DNA from: HKCCE3408 sp039183205
GTDB lineage: Bacteria; Pseudomonadota; Alphaproteobacteria; Rhodobacterales; Rhodobacteraceae
Direction: 5' to 3'
Assembly (NCBI GenBank): GCA_039183205.1
Contig: JBCDBR010000004.1
Span: 1-64,000 of the forward strand
Length of the DNA: 64,000 bases
Below the pieces are notes generated by a model that made no database searches, was not told where the DNA came from, and worked only from the letters and a program-made list of their open reading frames with translations. Shown one piece after another: positions 15,550-23,789 of this stretch. Within the stretch, counting starts at the first letter, position 1; every line of letters starts with the position of its first letter. A program made the translations under genes and the position numbers.

Positions 15550-16549
15550 TGTCGAGCTCCCATGCCTATCTGCGAACGCGGTGATGCGAGACGAGGTCCT
15601 TCGCGGGCTGGGGCGCGCGGCAAAGACGCTTTCGTCAAAATGGCTTTATGATTGCCGCGGCAGCGCGCTGTTCGAAGAGGTTACAAAGCTGCCGGCTTAT
15701 TATTTGACCCGCCGAGAAACGGCCATTCTGCGGGACCATGCCAAACAGCTCGCGGGGTTGGTGCCGCCTGGCGGGGCCTTCGTCGAATTGGGTTCAGGCG
15801 CTTCTGTGAAGACGCGCATCTTGCTGGATGCGGGCGCGCATTTCGGGGCCTATGTGCCGGTCGATATCGCGGCGGGCTTCTTGGTTGAAACGGCGCACAC
15901 TCTGCGCCATCGATATCCGCATATCCCAATCCATCCGCATGTGGGTGACTTTACCGCGCCGATCGCCTTGCCAAGCGCTGTCGACGGGCTTCGGAAAGTT
16001 GGCTTTTTCCCGGGCTCGACGATTGGGAATTTGCCCCCGGCTGCGGCAAAGGCTGTTTTGTCCAACGCGCGCCAATGGTCAGATGTCAAAGGCTTTGTCC
16101 TAGGGGTCGATCTTGTAAAACCTGAGGTGGAGCTTCGCGCGGCCTATGACGATCCCGAAGGGCGCAACGCCGCCTTTATCTTCAATGCCTTAACGCGCCT
16201 CAACACAGAGCTTGGCGCGACCTTCGATCTGTCCCGCTTTTCTTATGCGGCGCGGTGGGATGCGCAATTGGCACAGATCGAGACGCAGCTGATCTCGACC
16301 TGCGCGCAAACGGTCAGCGTGGCGGGGCAGATGATCACGTTCGCCAAAGACGAGCCGGTCACAATCAGCATGTCGCGAAAATTCACCCATGAGACGCTGG
16401 CGGATTTGGCGCAAATCTCGGGCTGGTCGATTGCCGAAAATCTAACGGATGCGGACGGTGGTTTTGCGGTTGCGGTGCTGGAACCCGGTGGCGAGCTCGG
16501 GCAGGGCGCGTCGTCACTCTTGCGCCGCGCGCCATTCCTTCCAACGTAG
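15539..16549 (+). CDS. EgtD-like amino acid N-alpha methyltransferase
   Basis: A 336-residue SAM-dependent methyltransferase of the EgtD family, whose type member trimethylates histidine to hercynine in ergothioneine synthesis. Visible: SSKWLYDCRGSALFEEVTKLP, YYLTRRETAIL, the SAM motif ELGSGASVKTRILLDA, FFPGSTIGNLPP, and the C-terminal ISMSRKF. In EgtD the last motif normally reads TE-x-S-x-KF, and the glutamate contacts the histidine imidazole; here it appears to be Ser, so the substrate may differ. A GTG three codons upstream is an alternative start. No egtB is in the window. The 3' end overlaps the convergent FAD oxidoreductase by 36 bases. Confidence 0.8.
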   Translation: MKDSVELPCLSANAVMRDEVLRGLGRAAKTLSSKWLYDCRGSALFEEVTKLPAYYLTRRETAILRDHAKQLAGLVPPGGAFVELGSGASVKTRILLDAGAHFGAYVPVDIAAGFLVETAHTLRHRYPHIPIHPHVGDFTAPIALPSAVDGLRKVGFFPGSTIGNLPPAAAKAVLSNARQWSDVKGFVLGVDLVKPEVELRAAYDDPEGRNAAFIFNALTRLNTELGATFDLSRFSYAARWDAQLAQIETQLISTCAQTVSVAGQMITFAKDEPVTISMSRKFTHETLADLAQISGWSIAENLTDADGGFAVAVLEPGGELGQGASSLLRRAPFLPT

Positions 16550-17863
16550 CACCGCATTTGCGCCAAGGTCGCGGATCGGACGCGGTGGCAGCCGTTTTGG
16601 CTGCGCTTCCGCCGCAAAGTGCCGGGTGATCGTGCTCTTGACGCCATAGGCCAATTCGGCCGCACCGATACCGGTCAAGGTGCCACGGGCCGTGCCGAGG
16701 CCGTTTTGAACGCAACCGGCAAAAAGCCCGTCCTCGATCTGCCGCATGACCGCAACGCCGTTCCGCGAGAGGCAGAGATGTCCCGCCCAGCAATGCGCCA
16801 TCTTCATCCCGGCCAGCTTTGGAAACCGCTGATCGAACTTGGCTTGCATGATTTCGGCTGCGCGGCGCAGATCGCTTGGCCGTGGTGTCATTCCGGATCG
16901 CAATGTGGCGCAGGTTCGCGTGACGATCCGGTCTCCGCCCTGGAACGCATCGATCCGGCGCAAGGTCGTGCCCATCGGGTCCGACGGCGTGATCCCCCAT
17001 CGCGGCTGGCCGCCGATCGCGGCGGTGGCCTCGGCGTCCAGTTTGGGGGTCATCACGGCATACAAAAAGATGTGCATCAGCCGGCCGCGGGCGATCCCAA
17101 AGCTTTCAAGATGACCGTTCACGGTTAAAATCACTCGTCCGGCCGTGACCCGAGCACGGCGTGTTTCGACCTGCCAATCGCGGCCCAAGCGGGTCAGGCG
17201 CTCGACCGGGCTTGATGCGTGAATACGCACCCCGCGCCGGGCCAAGCCGGCCGCCAATCCTCGAATATAGCCGGCCGGTTGCAACATCACGGTACCGGGC
17301 GTGTAGAGCCCGGAGCGATAGTGGCGCGATCCGGTCATCTCGGCCATCGCTTGTGCGTCCATTTCTTCGGATATCTCGCCAAGGCCTTTGAGATGGGCGG
17401 CGTAACTGCGGTTATGCGCCTCGGCCGCGGCAGAGGCTGCGCCGTTCACTTTTCCCGCTTCGTCGAAGAAATTGCGATCGATGCCGTAGTCTTCGACCGC
17501 GTTGCGGGCGAAGCCGATGGCTTGGCGGTTGAGCGCGATCATCGCGCCGTCGTCGCCACCCCCGGCATAATCTTCGGAGGCCAGATCATGCGGCAGATCG
17601 ATCATGAAGCCTGAATTCCGGCCCGCGGCACCTTCGGCGATCGGACCGGCATCGAGCACGGCGATCTTGGCGGACGGATCGAGCTGATTGAGCCGCCGGG
17701 CCGCCGAGAGCCCGGCAAAACCTGCCCCGACGATCACGAAATCAACCGTGCTCTCGCCCGAGAGCGGCGTTGCGGCTGGGGCAGGCGGCAGGATGGCATT
17801 CCAGGCCGCAGGACCGGATTGCTGCGGTAGCTGACGCGCGGCAAGGCGGATCAATCGACGCAA
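16514..17863 (-). CDS. FAD-dependent amine/amino acid oxidoreductase (DAO family)
   Basis: A 449-residue flavoprotein of the D-amino-acid oxidase/PuuB group, oxidising an amine or secondary amino acid. After a 40-residue N-terminal extension the FAD motif VIVGAGFAGLSAARRL appears near residues 43-58, then EGAAGRNSGFM, typical of the covalent or tight FAD loop, TVMLQPAGYIRGLAAGL, and the C-terminal AHCWAGHLCLSRNGV and GCVQNGLGTARGTLTG. It is the last gene of the GntR-DapA-ALDH operon, with its start overlapping the ALDH stop by 13 bases. With an aldehyde dehydrogenase beside it, an amine-to-aldehyde-to-acid route is likely. Confidence 0.85.
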   Translation of the reverse strand: MRRLIRLAARQLPQQSGPAAWNAILPPAPAATPLSGESTVDFVIVGAGFAGLSAARRLNQLDPSAKIAVLDAGPIAEGAAGRNSGFMIDLPHDLASEDYAGGGDDGAMIALNRQAIGFARNAVEDYGIDRNFFDEAGKVNGAASAAAEAHNRSYAAHLKGLGEISEEMDAQAMAEMTGSRHYRSGLYTPGTVMLQPAGYIRGLAAGLARRGVRIHASSPVERLTRLGRDWQVETRRARVTAGRVILTVNGHLESFGIARGRLMHIFLYAVMTPKLDAEATAAIGGQPRWGITPSDPMGTTLRRIDAFQGGDRIVTRTCATLRSGMTPRPSDLRRAAEIMQAKFDQRFPKLAGMKMAHCWAGHLCLSRNGVAVMRQIEDGLFAGCVQNGLGTARGTLTGIGAAELAYGVKSTITRHFAAEAQPKRLPPRPIRDLGANAVLRWKEWRAAQE

Positions 17864-19347
17864 TCCTCTGCGTCATCGGCCAAATCGATCCAGATGGTTT
17901 TTAACTGGGTATATTGGTCATGGGCGTGAATGCCGTTGTCGCGTCCGTTGAAACCGGACTGTCTGTAGCCGCCAAAGGGTGTCGTGCTGTCGCCCTCGCC
18001 ATAAGCATTGACGGTGATGGTACCCGCCCGCAGCGCGCGCGCCCCGCGCATGGCACGCTTGACGTTGGCTGTAAATATCGCGGCAGCGAGGCCGTAATCG
18101 GTGTCATTGGCCAGCGCGATGGCTTCCTCAAAACTCTGCACCGTGAGGACCGACAGGATCGGGCCGAAAATCTCCTCGCGGGCCACGGGTGAGCTTGGGT
18201 CGGTCACGTCAAGCACTGTCGGGGTGACAAATCCGTCCTTGGCCTCACCGCCGACAAGCGGTGATTGACCTTTGAGATAGCTTGCGACCTTCTGGAAATG
18301 CGTCGCGCTGACCAGGGCGCCAACGCGCATTTCAGGATCGAGAGGATCGCCCATGGGCCATTCTCGCAGATGCGCGCGGATGCGGGTCAAAAGCGGTTCT
18401 TTGATGCCGGCTTGCACGATCAAACGGGATGTGGCCGAGCAGTTTTCGCCCATGTTCCAAAACGCGCCGTTGACGATATGCGCGGCCACGCTGTCGAGGT
18501 TTTCGGCGTCATCGAGCACAATGGCTGGGTTCTTGCCGCCCATCTCAAGCGTGATTTCTTTGAGATTGCTGTCGCCCGCATAGCCAAGAAAACGCCGCCC
18601 CGTTTCGGTGGAGCCGGTGAACGAGATCATATCGACATCCATATGCCGCCCGAGCGGCTCTCCAACTTCGGGCCCCATGCCCGGAAGCACGTTCAGCACC
18701 CCGGGCGGCACGCCCGCTTCCATGGCCAGTTCGGCGACGCGTAGCGCGGTCAGGCTCGTTTCTTCGGCCGGTTTGACAATCACCGAACAGCCTGCGGCCA
18801 GCGCCGGGCCGATTTTCCAGGCCAGCATCAAAAGCGGGAAGTTCCACGGCAGGACCAGCCCGACCACACCGACCGCTTCGCGCACGATCATCGCGATATG
18901 ATCATCCGAGGCCGGCGCGACCTGATCGTAGATTTTGTCGATCGCCTCGGCATGCCATTTCAAGCAGTTGATCGTCTCTGGCACGTCGATGGTTACACAA
19001 TCGAAAATCGTCTTGCCGCTATCAAGGCTTTCCATGACGGCCAATTCGTGGGCGTTGCGTGTGATCAACTTTGCCAGTCGGATCAGGACGTCTTTGCGCG
19101 CGGCCGGGGCGCGTTTGGACCAGCGGCCATCTTCGAACGCATCGCGTGCTTTTGCGACCGCGAGGTCCACATCCGCCGCCCCGCAGGACGCGATGTGTGC
19201 AAGCCGCGCGCCAGTTGCAGGATTTGTCGTTTCAAACACCGCGCCAGAGATCGAGGACCGAAAACTGCCATCGATGAACGCGCCTGTCGGCAGGTCCAGC
19301 TTGGCCGCGATCGCCTGATATTCCTCTTTGGTCAACAGCGCGCTCAT
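17851..19347 (-). CDS. Aldehyde dehydrogenase, PuuC-like
   Basis: A 498-residue NAD(P)-dependent aldehyde dehydrogenase. Landmarks in order: the VPWNFPLLMLAWKIGPALAAG oxyanion region, the nucleotide-binding FTGSTETGRRFL, the general base in LEMGGKNPAIV, the catalytic cysteine in NMGENCSATSRL, EEIFGPILSV, and a C-terminal PFGGYRQSGFNGRDNGIHA. The order and AIDKIYDQVAP segment resemble gamma-glutamyl-aminobutyraldehyde dehydrogenase (PuuC), but alpha-ketoglutarate semialdehyde dehydrogenase is an alternative given the DapA-family neighbour. The ATG start lies in a 4-base ATGA overlap with the DapA-family gene, a sign of coupled translation. Confidence 0.88.
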   Translation of the reverse strand: MSALLTKEEYQAIAAKLDLPTGAFIDGSFRSSISGAVFETTNPATGARLAHIASCGAADVDLAVAKARDAFEDGRWSKRAPAARKDVLIRLAKLITRNAHELAVMESLDSGKTIFDCVTIDVPETINCLKWHAEAIDKIYDQVAPASDDHIAMIVREAVGVVGLVLPWNFPLLMLAWKIGPALAAGCSVIVKPAEETSLTALRVAELAMEAGVPPGVLNVLPGMGPEVGEPLGRHMDVDMISFTGSTETGRRFLGYAGDSNLKEITLEMGGKNPAIVLDDAENLDSVAAHIVNGAFWNMGENCSATSRLIVQAGIKEPLLTRIRAHLREWPMGDPLDPEMRVGALVSATHFQKVASYLKGQSPLVGGEAKDGFVTPTVLDVTDPSSPVAREEIFGPILSVLTVQSFEEAIALANDTDYGLAAAIFTANVKRAMRGARALRAGTITVNAYGEGDSTTPFGGYRQSGFNGRDNGIHAHDQYTQLKTIWIDLADDAEDCVD

Positions 19348-20258
19348 GCCGCGGCCTCCTGCGATGCGATGTCGGCCACTGTGCGTTTGAGAACGCGCAC
19401 CACCTGGTCGATCTGACGTTTGTCGTCTTTGTTCAGGGGGCGGAGCGGCGGGCGGGGCGGGCCTGCCCGAAGACCGTTCATCTCAACGCCATACTTGATG
19501 CATTGAATGAACTTACCGCCCTGTTCCAAGACGCGCATCAACGGCATCAGCGCCGACATAATGCGCCGACCTTTGGTGAAATCGCCCTCCAGATTGCACG
19601 CCTGCCAGAGCGCGATATGTTCTGCCGGCAAAAAATTTGAGCCGCCGCAGACCCATCCCGGCGCGCCCCAGGCAAAAAACTCCAACGCTTGATCATCCAT
19701 TCCGCAGCACATCTGGATATGCGGATAGTCCCGCGCCAAGAGGTGCACGCGGTTGATGTCGCCCGAGCTTTCTTTGATCGCCATGACGTTTCGGGACCGG
19801 CCGACGCGGTCGAGAAATTCCTCGCCCATCTCGACGCCCATCCGGCCGGGATAATTGTAAAGCATGATCGGCAGGTCGGCGGCGCGATCGATGGCCAAAG
19901 TATTGAGCGCATTTTCACGCTCGGTCGGCACCGCATAAGGCGGTGTGCCGATCAAGATCGCATCCGCACCGATCCTTGCCGCGTGTTCGGCCACAGCAAT
20001 GGAATCGGCAAGCTGGATAGCGCCGGTGCCGATCATCAGCGGCACGCGGTCTTTGGTGATGTCCCTGGCAAGGCTTGCCAATTCTTGCCGTTCAGCGCGA
20101 GTTTGTGCGTAGTATTCGCCGGTTGAGCCGCCATTGATGATGCCGTGTACGCCCTGGGCGATGAGATATTCGAGCATCGCCCCAAAGGCGTCGTGATCGA
20201 TGCGTCCATCATCCCCGTAAGGGGTAATGATGGGGGTCCAGATGCCATCGAATTTCAT
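19344..20258 (-). CDS. Dihydrodipicolinate synthase family aldolase/lyase
   Basis: A 304-residue DapA-superfamily TIM barrel using Schiff-base chemistry. The ATG at 20258 follows GAGGAG. Seen are WTPIITPYGDDGRIDHDAF, GIINGGSTGEYYA, the YNYPGRMG motif with the catalytic tyrosine, and the Schiff-base lysine in MAIKESSGDINR. It is not the biosynthetic DapA: it sits in a GntR-controlled catabolic operon with an ALDH and a FAD oxidoreductase. Family members with such neighbours act as deaminases or lyases in hydroxyproline, sugar-acid or betaine breakdown. The exact substrate cannot be told from sequence. Confidence 0.85.
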   Translation of the reverse strand: MKFDGIWTPIITPYGDDGRIDHDAFGAMLEYLIAQGVHGIINGGSTGEYYAQTRAERQELASLARDITKDRVPLMIGTGAIQLADSIAVAEHAARIGADAILIGTPPYAVPTERENALNTLAIDRAADLPIMLYNYPGRMGVEMGEEFLDRVGRSRNVMAIKESSGDINRVHLLARDYPHIQMCCGMDDQALEFFAWGAPGWVCGGSNFLPAEHIALWQACNLEGDFTKGRRIMSALMPLMRVLEQGGKFIQCIKYGVEMNGLRAGPPRPPLRPLNKDDKRQIDQVVRVLKRTVADIASQEAAA

Positions 20259-20965
20259 GAGGCTCCTCGTGCGGTTAGGGCGGTGCCAAGTGGCTCTTGC
20301 AAGGCCTCTGGCGCCACAAATCGTTCGAATTCCGCGCGGCTGAGATCCCAATGCGCAATCGCCAATTGGGCGGCGCCATCGGCGTCAGCGCTTTCGATCA
20401 GATCGATGAATTGGTCGTGTTGATCGGCCGCTGTGGCACGTTGGTCGGCCAAGCCTTGATGGCGCGGGTGGAAAAAGGTCATGCCAATGCGGGTGTGATC
20501 GATCAACAACCGGCGCAGGCTCGGGGCGAGATATTCGTTATCGGCCATATCGCCGATGATCGCGTGGAACCGTTCGTTCGCGAGCGCCCGTTCCGCCACC
20601 GCGCCATCGCGAATGGATTTACGAAAGAGCACTTGCGCATCCTTCAATCGCATCACTTGTGCCGCTGTTGCATGCTGTGTCGCCAGCCGCGCGGTTGCGG
20701 CGTAAATCATTGGCGCGGCAATAAAGAAGTTGCGCAATGTCTTATGTGTCATCGGCGCGACCTGTGCGCCGCGGCCGGCATGCAATTGCACATATCCTTC
20801 GCCGGCAAGCTGGCGCAGAACCTCCCTTAGCGGTGGGCGGGACATGCCGTAGGCATCGGCAAGCTGGGTTTCGTCGAGATATGCACCGGGTTCGAGCGCT
20901 TGGGTCAAAACGCGGCGGCGCACATCCTCCAAACAGGCCAATTTCCTGGCGCGTGTCTCGCTCAT
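20255..20965 (-). CDS. GntR-family transcriptional regulator (FCD type)
   Basis: A 236-residue repressor-type regulator. An N-terminal winged helix (LDETQLADAYGMSRPPLREVLRQL, in two pieces around residues 30-60) is followed by GEGYVQLHAGRGAQVAPMT and an all-helical FCD ligand domain with metal-type histidines (NERFHAIIGDMADN, TFFHPRH, QHDQFIDLIESADAD). The ATG at 20965 lies downstream of AAGGAG; a GTG at 20977 is an alternative. It is the first gene of the operon and overlaps the DapA-family gene by 4 bases, so it probably controls its own operon through the 160-base region shared with the divergent GlxA-type gene. Confidence 0.88.
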   Translation of the reverse strand: MSETRARKLACLEDVRRRVLTQALEPGAYLDETQLADAYGMSRPPLREVLRQLAGEGYVQLHAGRGAQVAPMTHKTLRNFFIAAPMIYAATARLATQHATAAQVMRLKDAQVLFRKSIRDGAVAERALANERFHAIIGDMADNEYLAPSLRRLLIDHTRIGMTFFHPRHQGLADQRATAADQHDQFIDLIESADADGAAQLAIAHWDLSRAEFERFVAPEALQEPLGTALTARGAS

Positions 20966-21127
20966 CCGGGGCCACACTCCTTTTCCTGCGTGCAGATGCG
21001 ATGAATACCAGAAAAATTATTATTGTCTACTTATTGCTTTTGTGGCTTTCTCGACGCTGAAGATTGGCGTGCTGTGTTGTTGGCCCACGCGCACCGGCCC
21101 AGCCAAATGAGGCGCCCGAAACCTGCT

Positions 21128-22078
21128 ATGACACCGCAACATTTCGTTTTCGGTTTGGTCGAGGATTTCACCCATATGGCTTTGGCCTGCGCGGTCGATC
21201 CGCTGCGCATTGCCAATCTGGTACAGGGCCAGCAGCTGTATCGATGGTCTTACCTGTCGCTTGATGGTGAGGCGGCCCGGGCGTCGGACGGATCCCGGCT
21301 AGAGGTACAGCATAGCTTTGCTGATATCCCCGAATGCGACCGGCTTTTTGTGCTTTCGGGGATATACATACAAAACAAGGACACCGATGCGATCCTTAAG
21401 GCGCTCCGCCGGGTGGACCGGACCCGGGCAACCAAGGTCGGCGCATTGTGTTCCGGCGCGTGGGTTCTGGCCAAGGCCGGGCTCTTGGACGGTGGCAGCG
21501 CGGCGATCCATTGGGAATACCATGACAGTTTTACCGAGGCCTTCCCGGAGGTGTCGTTGCTCCGCAACGTGTTTGTTGCGGATGAAAAATACGTCACGGC
21601 CTCGGGCGGAACGGCGACCGCGGACCTGATGCTGCATTTGATTGAGGAGCATCACGGCCGAGATCTTGCCCAGGCGGTGGCGGATCAAATGGTCTATAGC
21701 GCTGCGCGCGCAGCCACTGCGGAACAAAAGGTGTCGTTGCAATCGCGCCAAGGTATGCGGAACCGGCATTTGGTGCGCGCTATCGAGATCATGCGCGACA
21801 CTTTGGACGCCCCGCGCCCGCATATCGAGATCGCGTCGGAACTTGGCATATCGGTGCGCCAGATCGAACGTCTCTTTGGCAAATACCTCAACACGTCGCC
21901 CAAGAAATACTATATGGAGCTGCGCCTCGAACGGGCCCGCCATCTGCTTTTGCAAACTGAAATGTCGGTCATCGATGTCTCGCTGGCCTGTGGATTTGAA
22001 AGCCCCGGTCATTTCAGTCGGGTCTACCGAACCGCCTTCGGCGTCACCCCGATGCTCCAACGGGGCAAGTTGACGTAA
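21128..22078 (+). CDS. GlxA-family AraC-type regulator
   Basis: A 316-residue activator with an N-terminal DJ-1/PfpI-like domain (FVFGLVEDFTHMALACAVDPL, in pieces; the elbow GALCSGAWVLAKAGLLDG near residue 120) and a C-terminal AraC DNA-binding domain (IASELGISVRQIERLFGKYL and VSLACGFESPGHFSRVYR). Related Rhodobacteraceae proteins respond to betaine-like or carnitine-type metabolites. An ATG at 21107 is an alternative start. It is divergent from the GntR operon and may co-regulate it or the mttB-like gene. Confidence 0.85.
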   Translation: MTPQHFVFGLVEDFTHMALACAVDPLRIANLVQGQQLYRWSYLSLDGEAARASDGSRLEVQHSFADIPECDRLFVLSGIYIQNKDTDAILKALRRVDRTRATKVGALCSGAWVLAKAGLLDGGSAAIHWEYHDSFTEAFPEVSLLRNVFVADEKYVTASGGTATADLMLHLIEEHHGRDLAQAVADQMVYSAARAATAEQKVSLQSRQGMRNRHLVRAIEIMRDTLDAPRPHIEIASELGISVRQIERLFGKYLNTSPKKYYMELRLERARHLLLQTEMSVIDVSLACGFESPGHFSRVYRTAFGVTPMLQRGKLT

Positions 22079-22122
22079 CCAGCGCGGCCAGGCATGCCGA
22101 CATAAACGGTGCGAATTGCGGC

Positions 22123-22151
22123 TTGAAGGCCCCGGGGGACCTCTCTAGTAA
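22123..22151 (+). promoter_or_regulatory. Candidate sigma-70-type promoter of tig
   Basis: TTGAAG and TAGTAA are separated by 17 bases, ending 66 bases before the tig ATG. Directly after it is a short perfect hairpin (GGCGCA/TGCGCC). The match is moderate and the call is tentative. Confidence 0.35.
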
Positions 22152-22217
22152 GGCGCAAATTCTGCGCCCCGCCAATATCTGTTCGGGTCGGGGCGTGCTG
22201 CGAGATGAGGACCGACG

Positions 22218-23543
22218 ATGAGCATCACCGAGACCCTGAACGATGGGCTGAAACGGGCCTATGAGATCACCATCACCGGTGCAGAACTGGACGATATGGT
22301 GAACGAAAAACTGCTCGAAGCCCAGCCAAACGTAACCCTAAAGGGCTTCCGAAAGGGCAAAGTGCCGATGGCGCTTCTGAAAAAGCAATTCGGTGCCGGT
22401 GTCCTGAGCGACATGATGCAAGAAGCCGTGGATGGCGCGGTCAAGTCGCATTTGGACACATCCGGCGACCGTCCGGCGATGCAGCCCGAAATGACCATGC
22501 TGAACGAAGATTGGAAGGAAGGCGATGACGTCGTTGTTAGCCTTAGCTATGAGGCGCTGCCCGAGATCCCTGAAATTGAATACAAAGCGTTGAAGCTCGA
22601 ACGCTTGGTTGTGCCGGCCGGATCGGATGCGATTGACGAGGCCTTGGACAATTTGGCTGAGAACGCACAGAACTTTGCAACCAAGAAGGGCAAGGCCGCC
22701 GATGGCGACCAGGTCGTGTTCGACTTCGTTGGCAAGGTCGATGGCACGGAATTCGATGGCGGATCTGCGGAGGACTTTCCGCTGGTTTTGGGCTCCGGCA
22801 GCTTCATCCCCGGTTTTGAGGACCAATTGGTCGGGGTCAAAGCCGGCGAGGAAAAGGCCGTGGAGGTGACCTTTCCCGACGATTACGGTGCCGAGAACCT
22901 GGCCGGGAAGGCCGCCGTGTTCGAATGCAAGATCAAAGAGATCAAAAAACCCGCGCCGGCAAAGATCGACGATGACCTGGCCAAGAAGTTTGGCGCCGAG
23001 GACCTCGACAGTCTGAAGGGCCAAATCGAAGAGCGCCTAAAGGCGGAATATGCCGGTGCTGCGCGCCAAGTGCTCAAGCGGCAGTTATTGGATCAGCTTG
23101 ACGACCTCGTCAAATTCGATCTGCCGTCGAAATTGGTCGATGTCGAGGCCAAGCAGATTGCGCACCAGCTTTGGCATGAGGAGCATCCCGAGGTCGAGGG
23201 ACATGATCACGACGAGATCGAACCGACCGAAGAACATATGAAATTGGCCGAACGGCGTGTCCGGCTGGGATTGTTGCTTGCAGAGCTTGGCCAACAGAAC
23301 GACGTCGAAGTGACCGAAGCTGAAATGCGCCAAGCGATCGTGGCACAGGCCCGGCAATATCCCGGACAAGAAAAAGCGTTCTTTGAATTCGTCCAGCAAA
23401 ATGCCGGGGCGCAGCAACAGGTGCGGGCGCCGATTTTCGAAGACAAAGTCGTCGACTTCATCGTCGAAGCTGCCGGTGCAGAGGAAAAAGAGGTGACCAA
23501 GGCGGACCTCGAAAAGGCGGTCGAAGCGCTCGAGGAAGAGTGA
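22218..23543 (+). CDS. tig: Trigger factor, ribosome-associated chaperone
   Basis: A 441-residue ATP-independent chaperone with prolyl isomerase activity that binds nascent chains at the ribosome exit. The N-terminal ribosome-docking signature GFRKGKVPMALLKKQFG lies near residues 43-59. The FKBP-like domain (GDQVVFDFVGKVDGTEFDGG, FIPGFEDQLVGVKAGEEK) spans roughly 160-240. The long helical C-terminal arms follow, with an acidic His-rich insertion (VEGHDHDEIEPTEEH) near residue 330. It starts at ATG after ATGAGGACCGACG. It appears monocistronic with its own terminator. Confidence 0.96.
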   Translation: MSITETLNDGLKRAYEITITGAELDDMVNEKLLEAQPNVTLKGFRKGKVPMALLKKQFGAGVLSDMMQEAVDGAVKSHLDTSGDRPAMQPEMTMLNEDWKEGDDVVVSLSYEALPEIPEIEYKALKLERLVVPAGSDAIDEALDNLAENAQNFATKKGKAADGDQVVFDFVGKVDGTEFDGGSAEDFPLVLGSGSFIPGFEDQLVGVKAGEEKAVEVTFPDDYGAENLAGKAAVFECKIKEIKKPAPAKIDDDLAKKFGAEDLDSLKGQIEERLKAEYAGAARQVLKRQLLDQLDDLVKFDLPSKLVDVEAKQIAHQLWHEEHPEVEGHDHDEIEPTEEHMKLAERRVRLGLLLAELGQQNDVEVTEAEMRQAIVAQARQYPGQEKAFFEFVQQNAGAQQQVRAPIFEDKVVDFIVEAAGAEEKEVTKADLEKAVEALEEE

Positions 23544-23578
23544 TCCGGCAGGCTTAGCTTTCATTTGCCCACAAATTT

Positions 23579-23609
23579 GACCCGATCGGCCGCAATCCGG
23601 TCGGGTTTT
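23579..23609 (+). terminator. Intrinsic terminator of tig
   Basis: The hairpin GACCCGATCGG / CCGGTCGGGT with loop CCGCAAT is followed by TTTT, about 35 bases after the tig stop. Confidence 0.75.
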
Positions 23610-23789
23610 CCTATCTAATTATGCGGGCGCAGCCTATCGTCGGCGCGTGTCCTGTTTGCAGTCTAAGCTGTTTGGTTAACGATTGATCCATTCCCGGGGC
23701 TTACTTGTCGAATTGCCGCTTATTGAGTGGCGGTTCGAGGCGCGAGCCGGACCTGACTTTGTGACTTACCACCTAGGGAGGGTATTCCG

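Noticed and set aside
19344..20258. Biosynthetic dihydrodipicolinate synthase DapA
   Set aside because: It lies in a GntR-controlled catabolic operon with oxidoreductases and its sequence resembles the wider DapA superfamily, so no dapA symbol is given.
22151..22167. Short hairpin GGCGCA/TGCGCC before tig as a terminator or riboswitch
   Set aside because: There is no T-run and it is too small for a riboswitch. Probably incidental or part of the leader.
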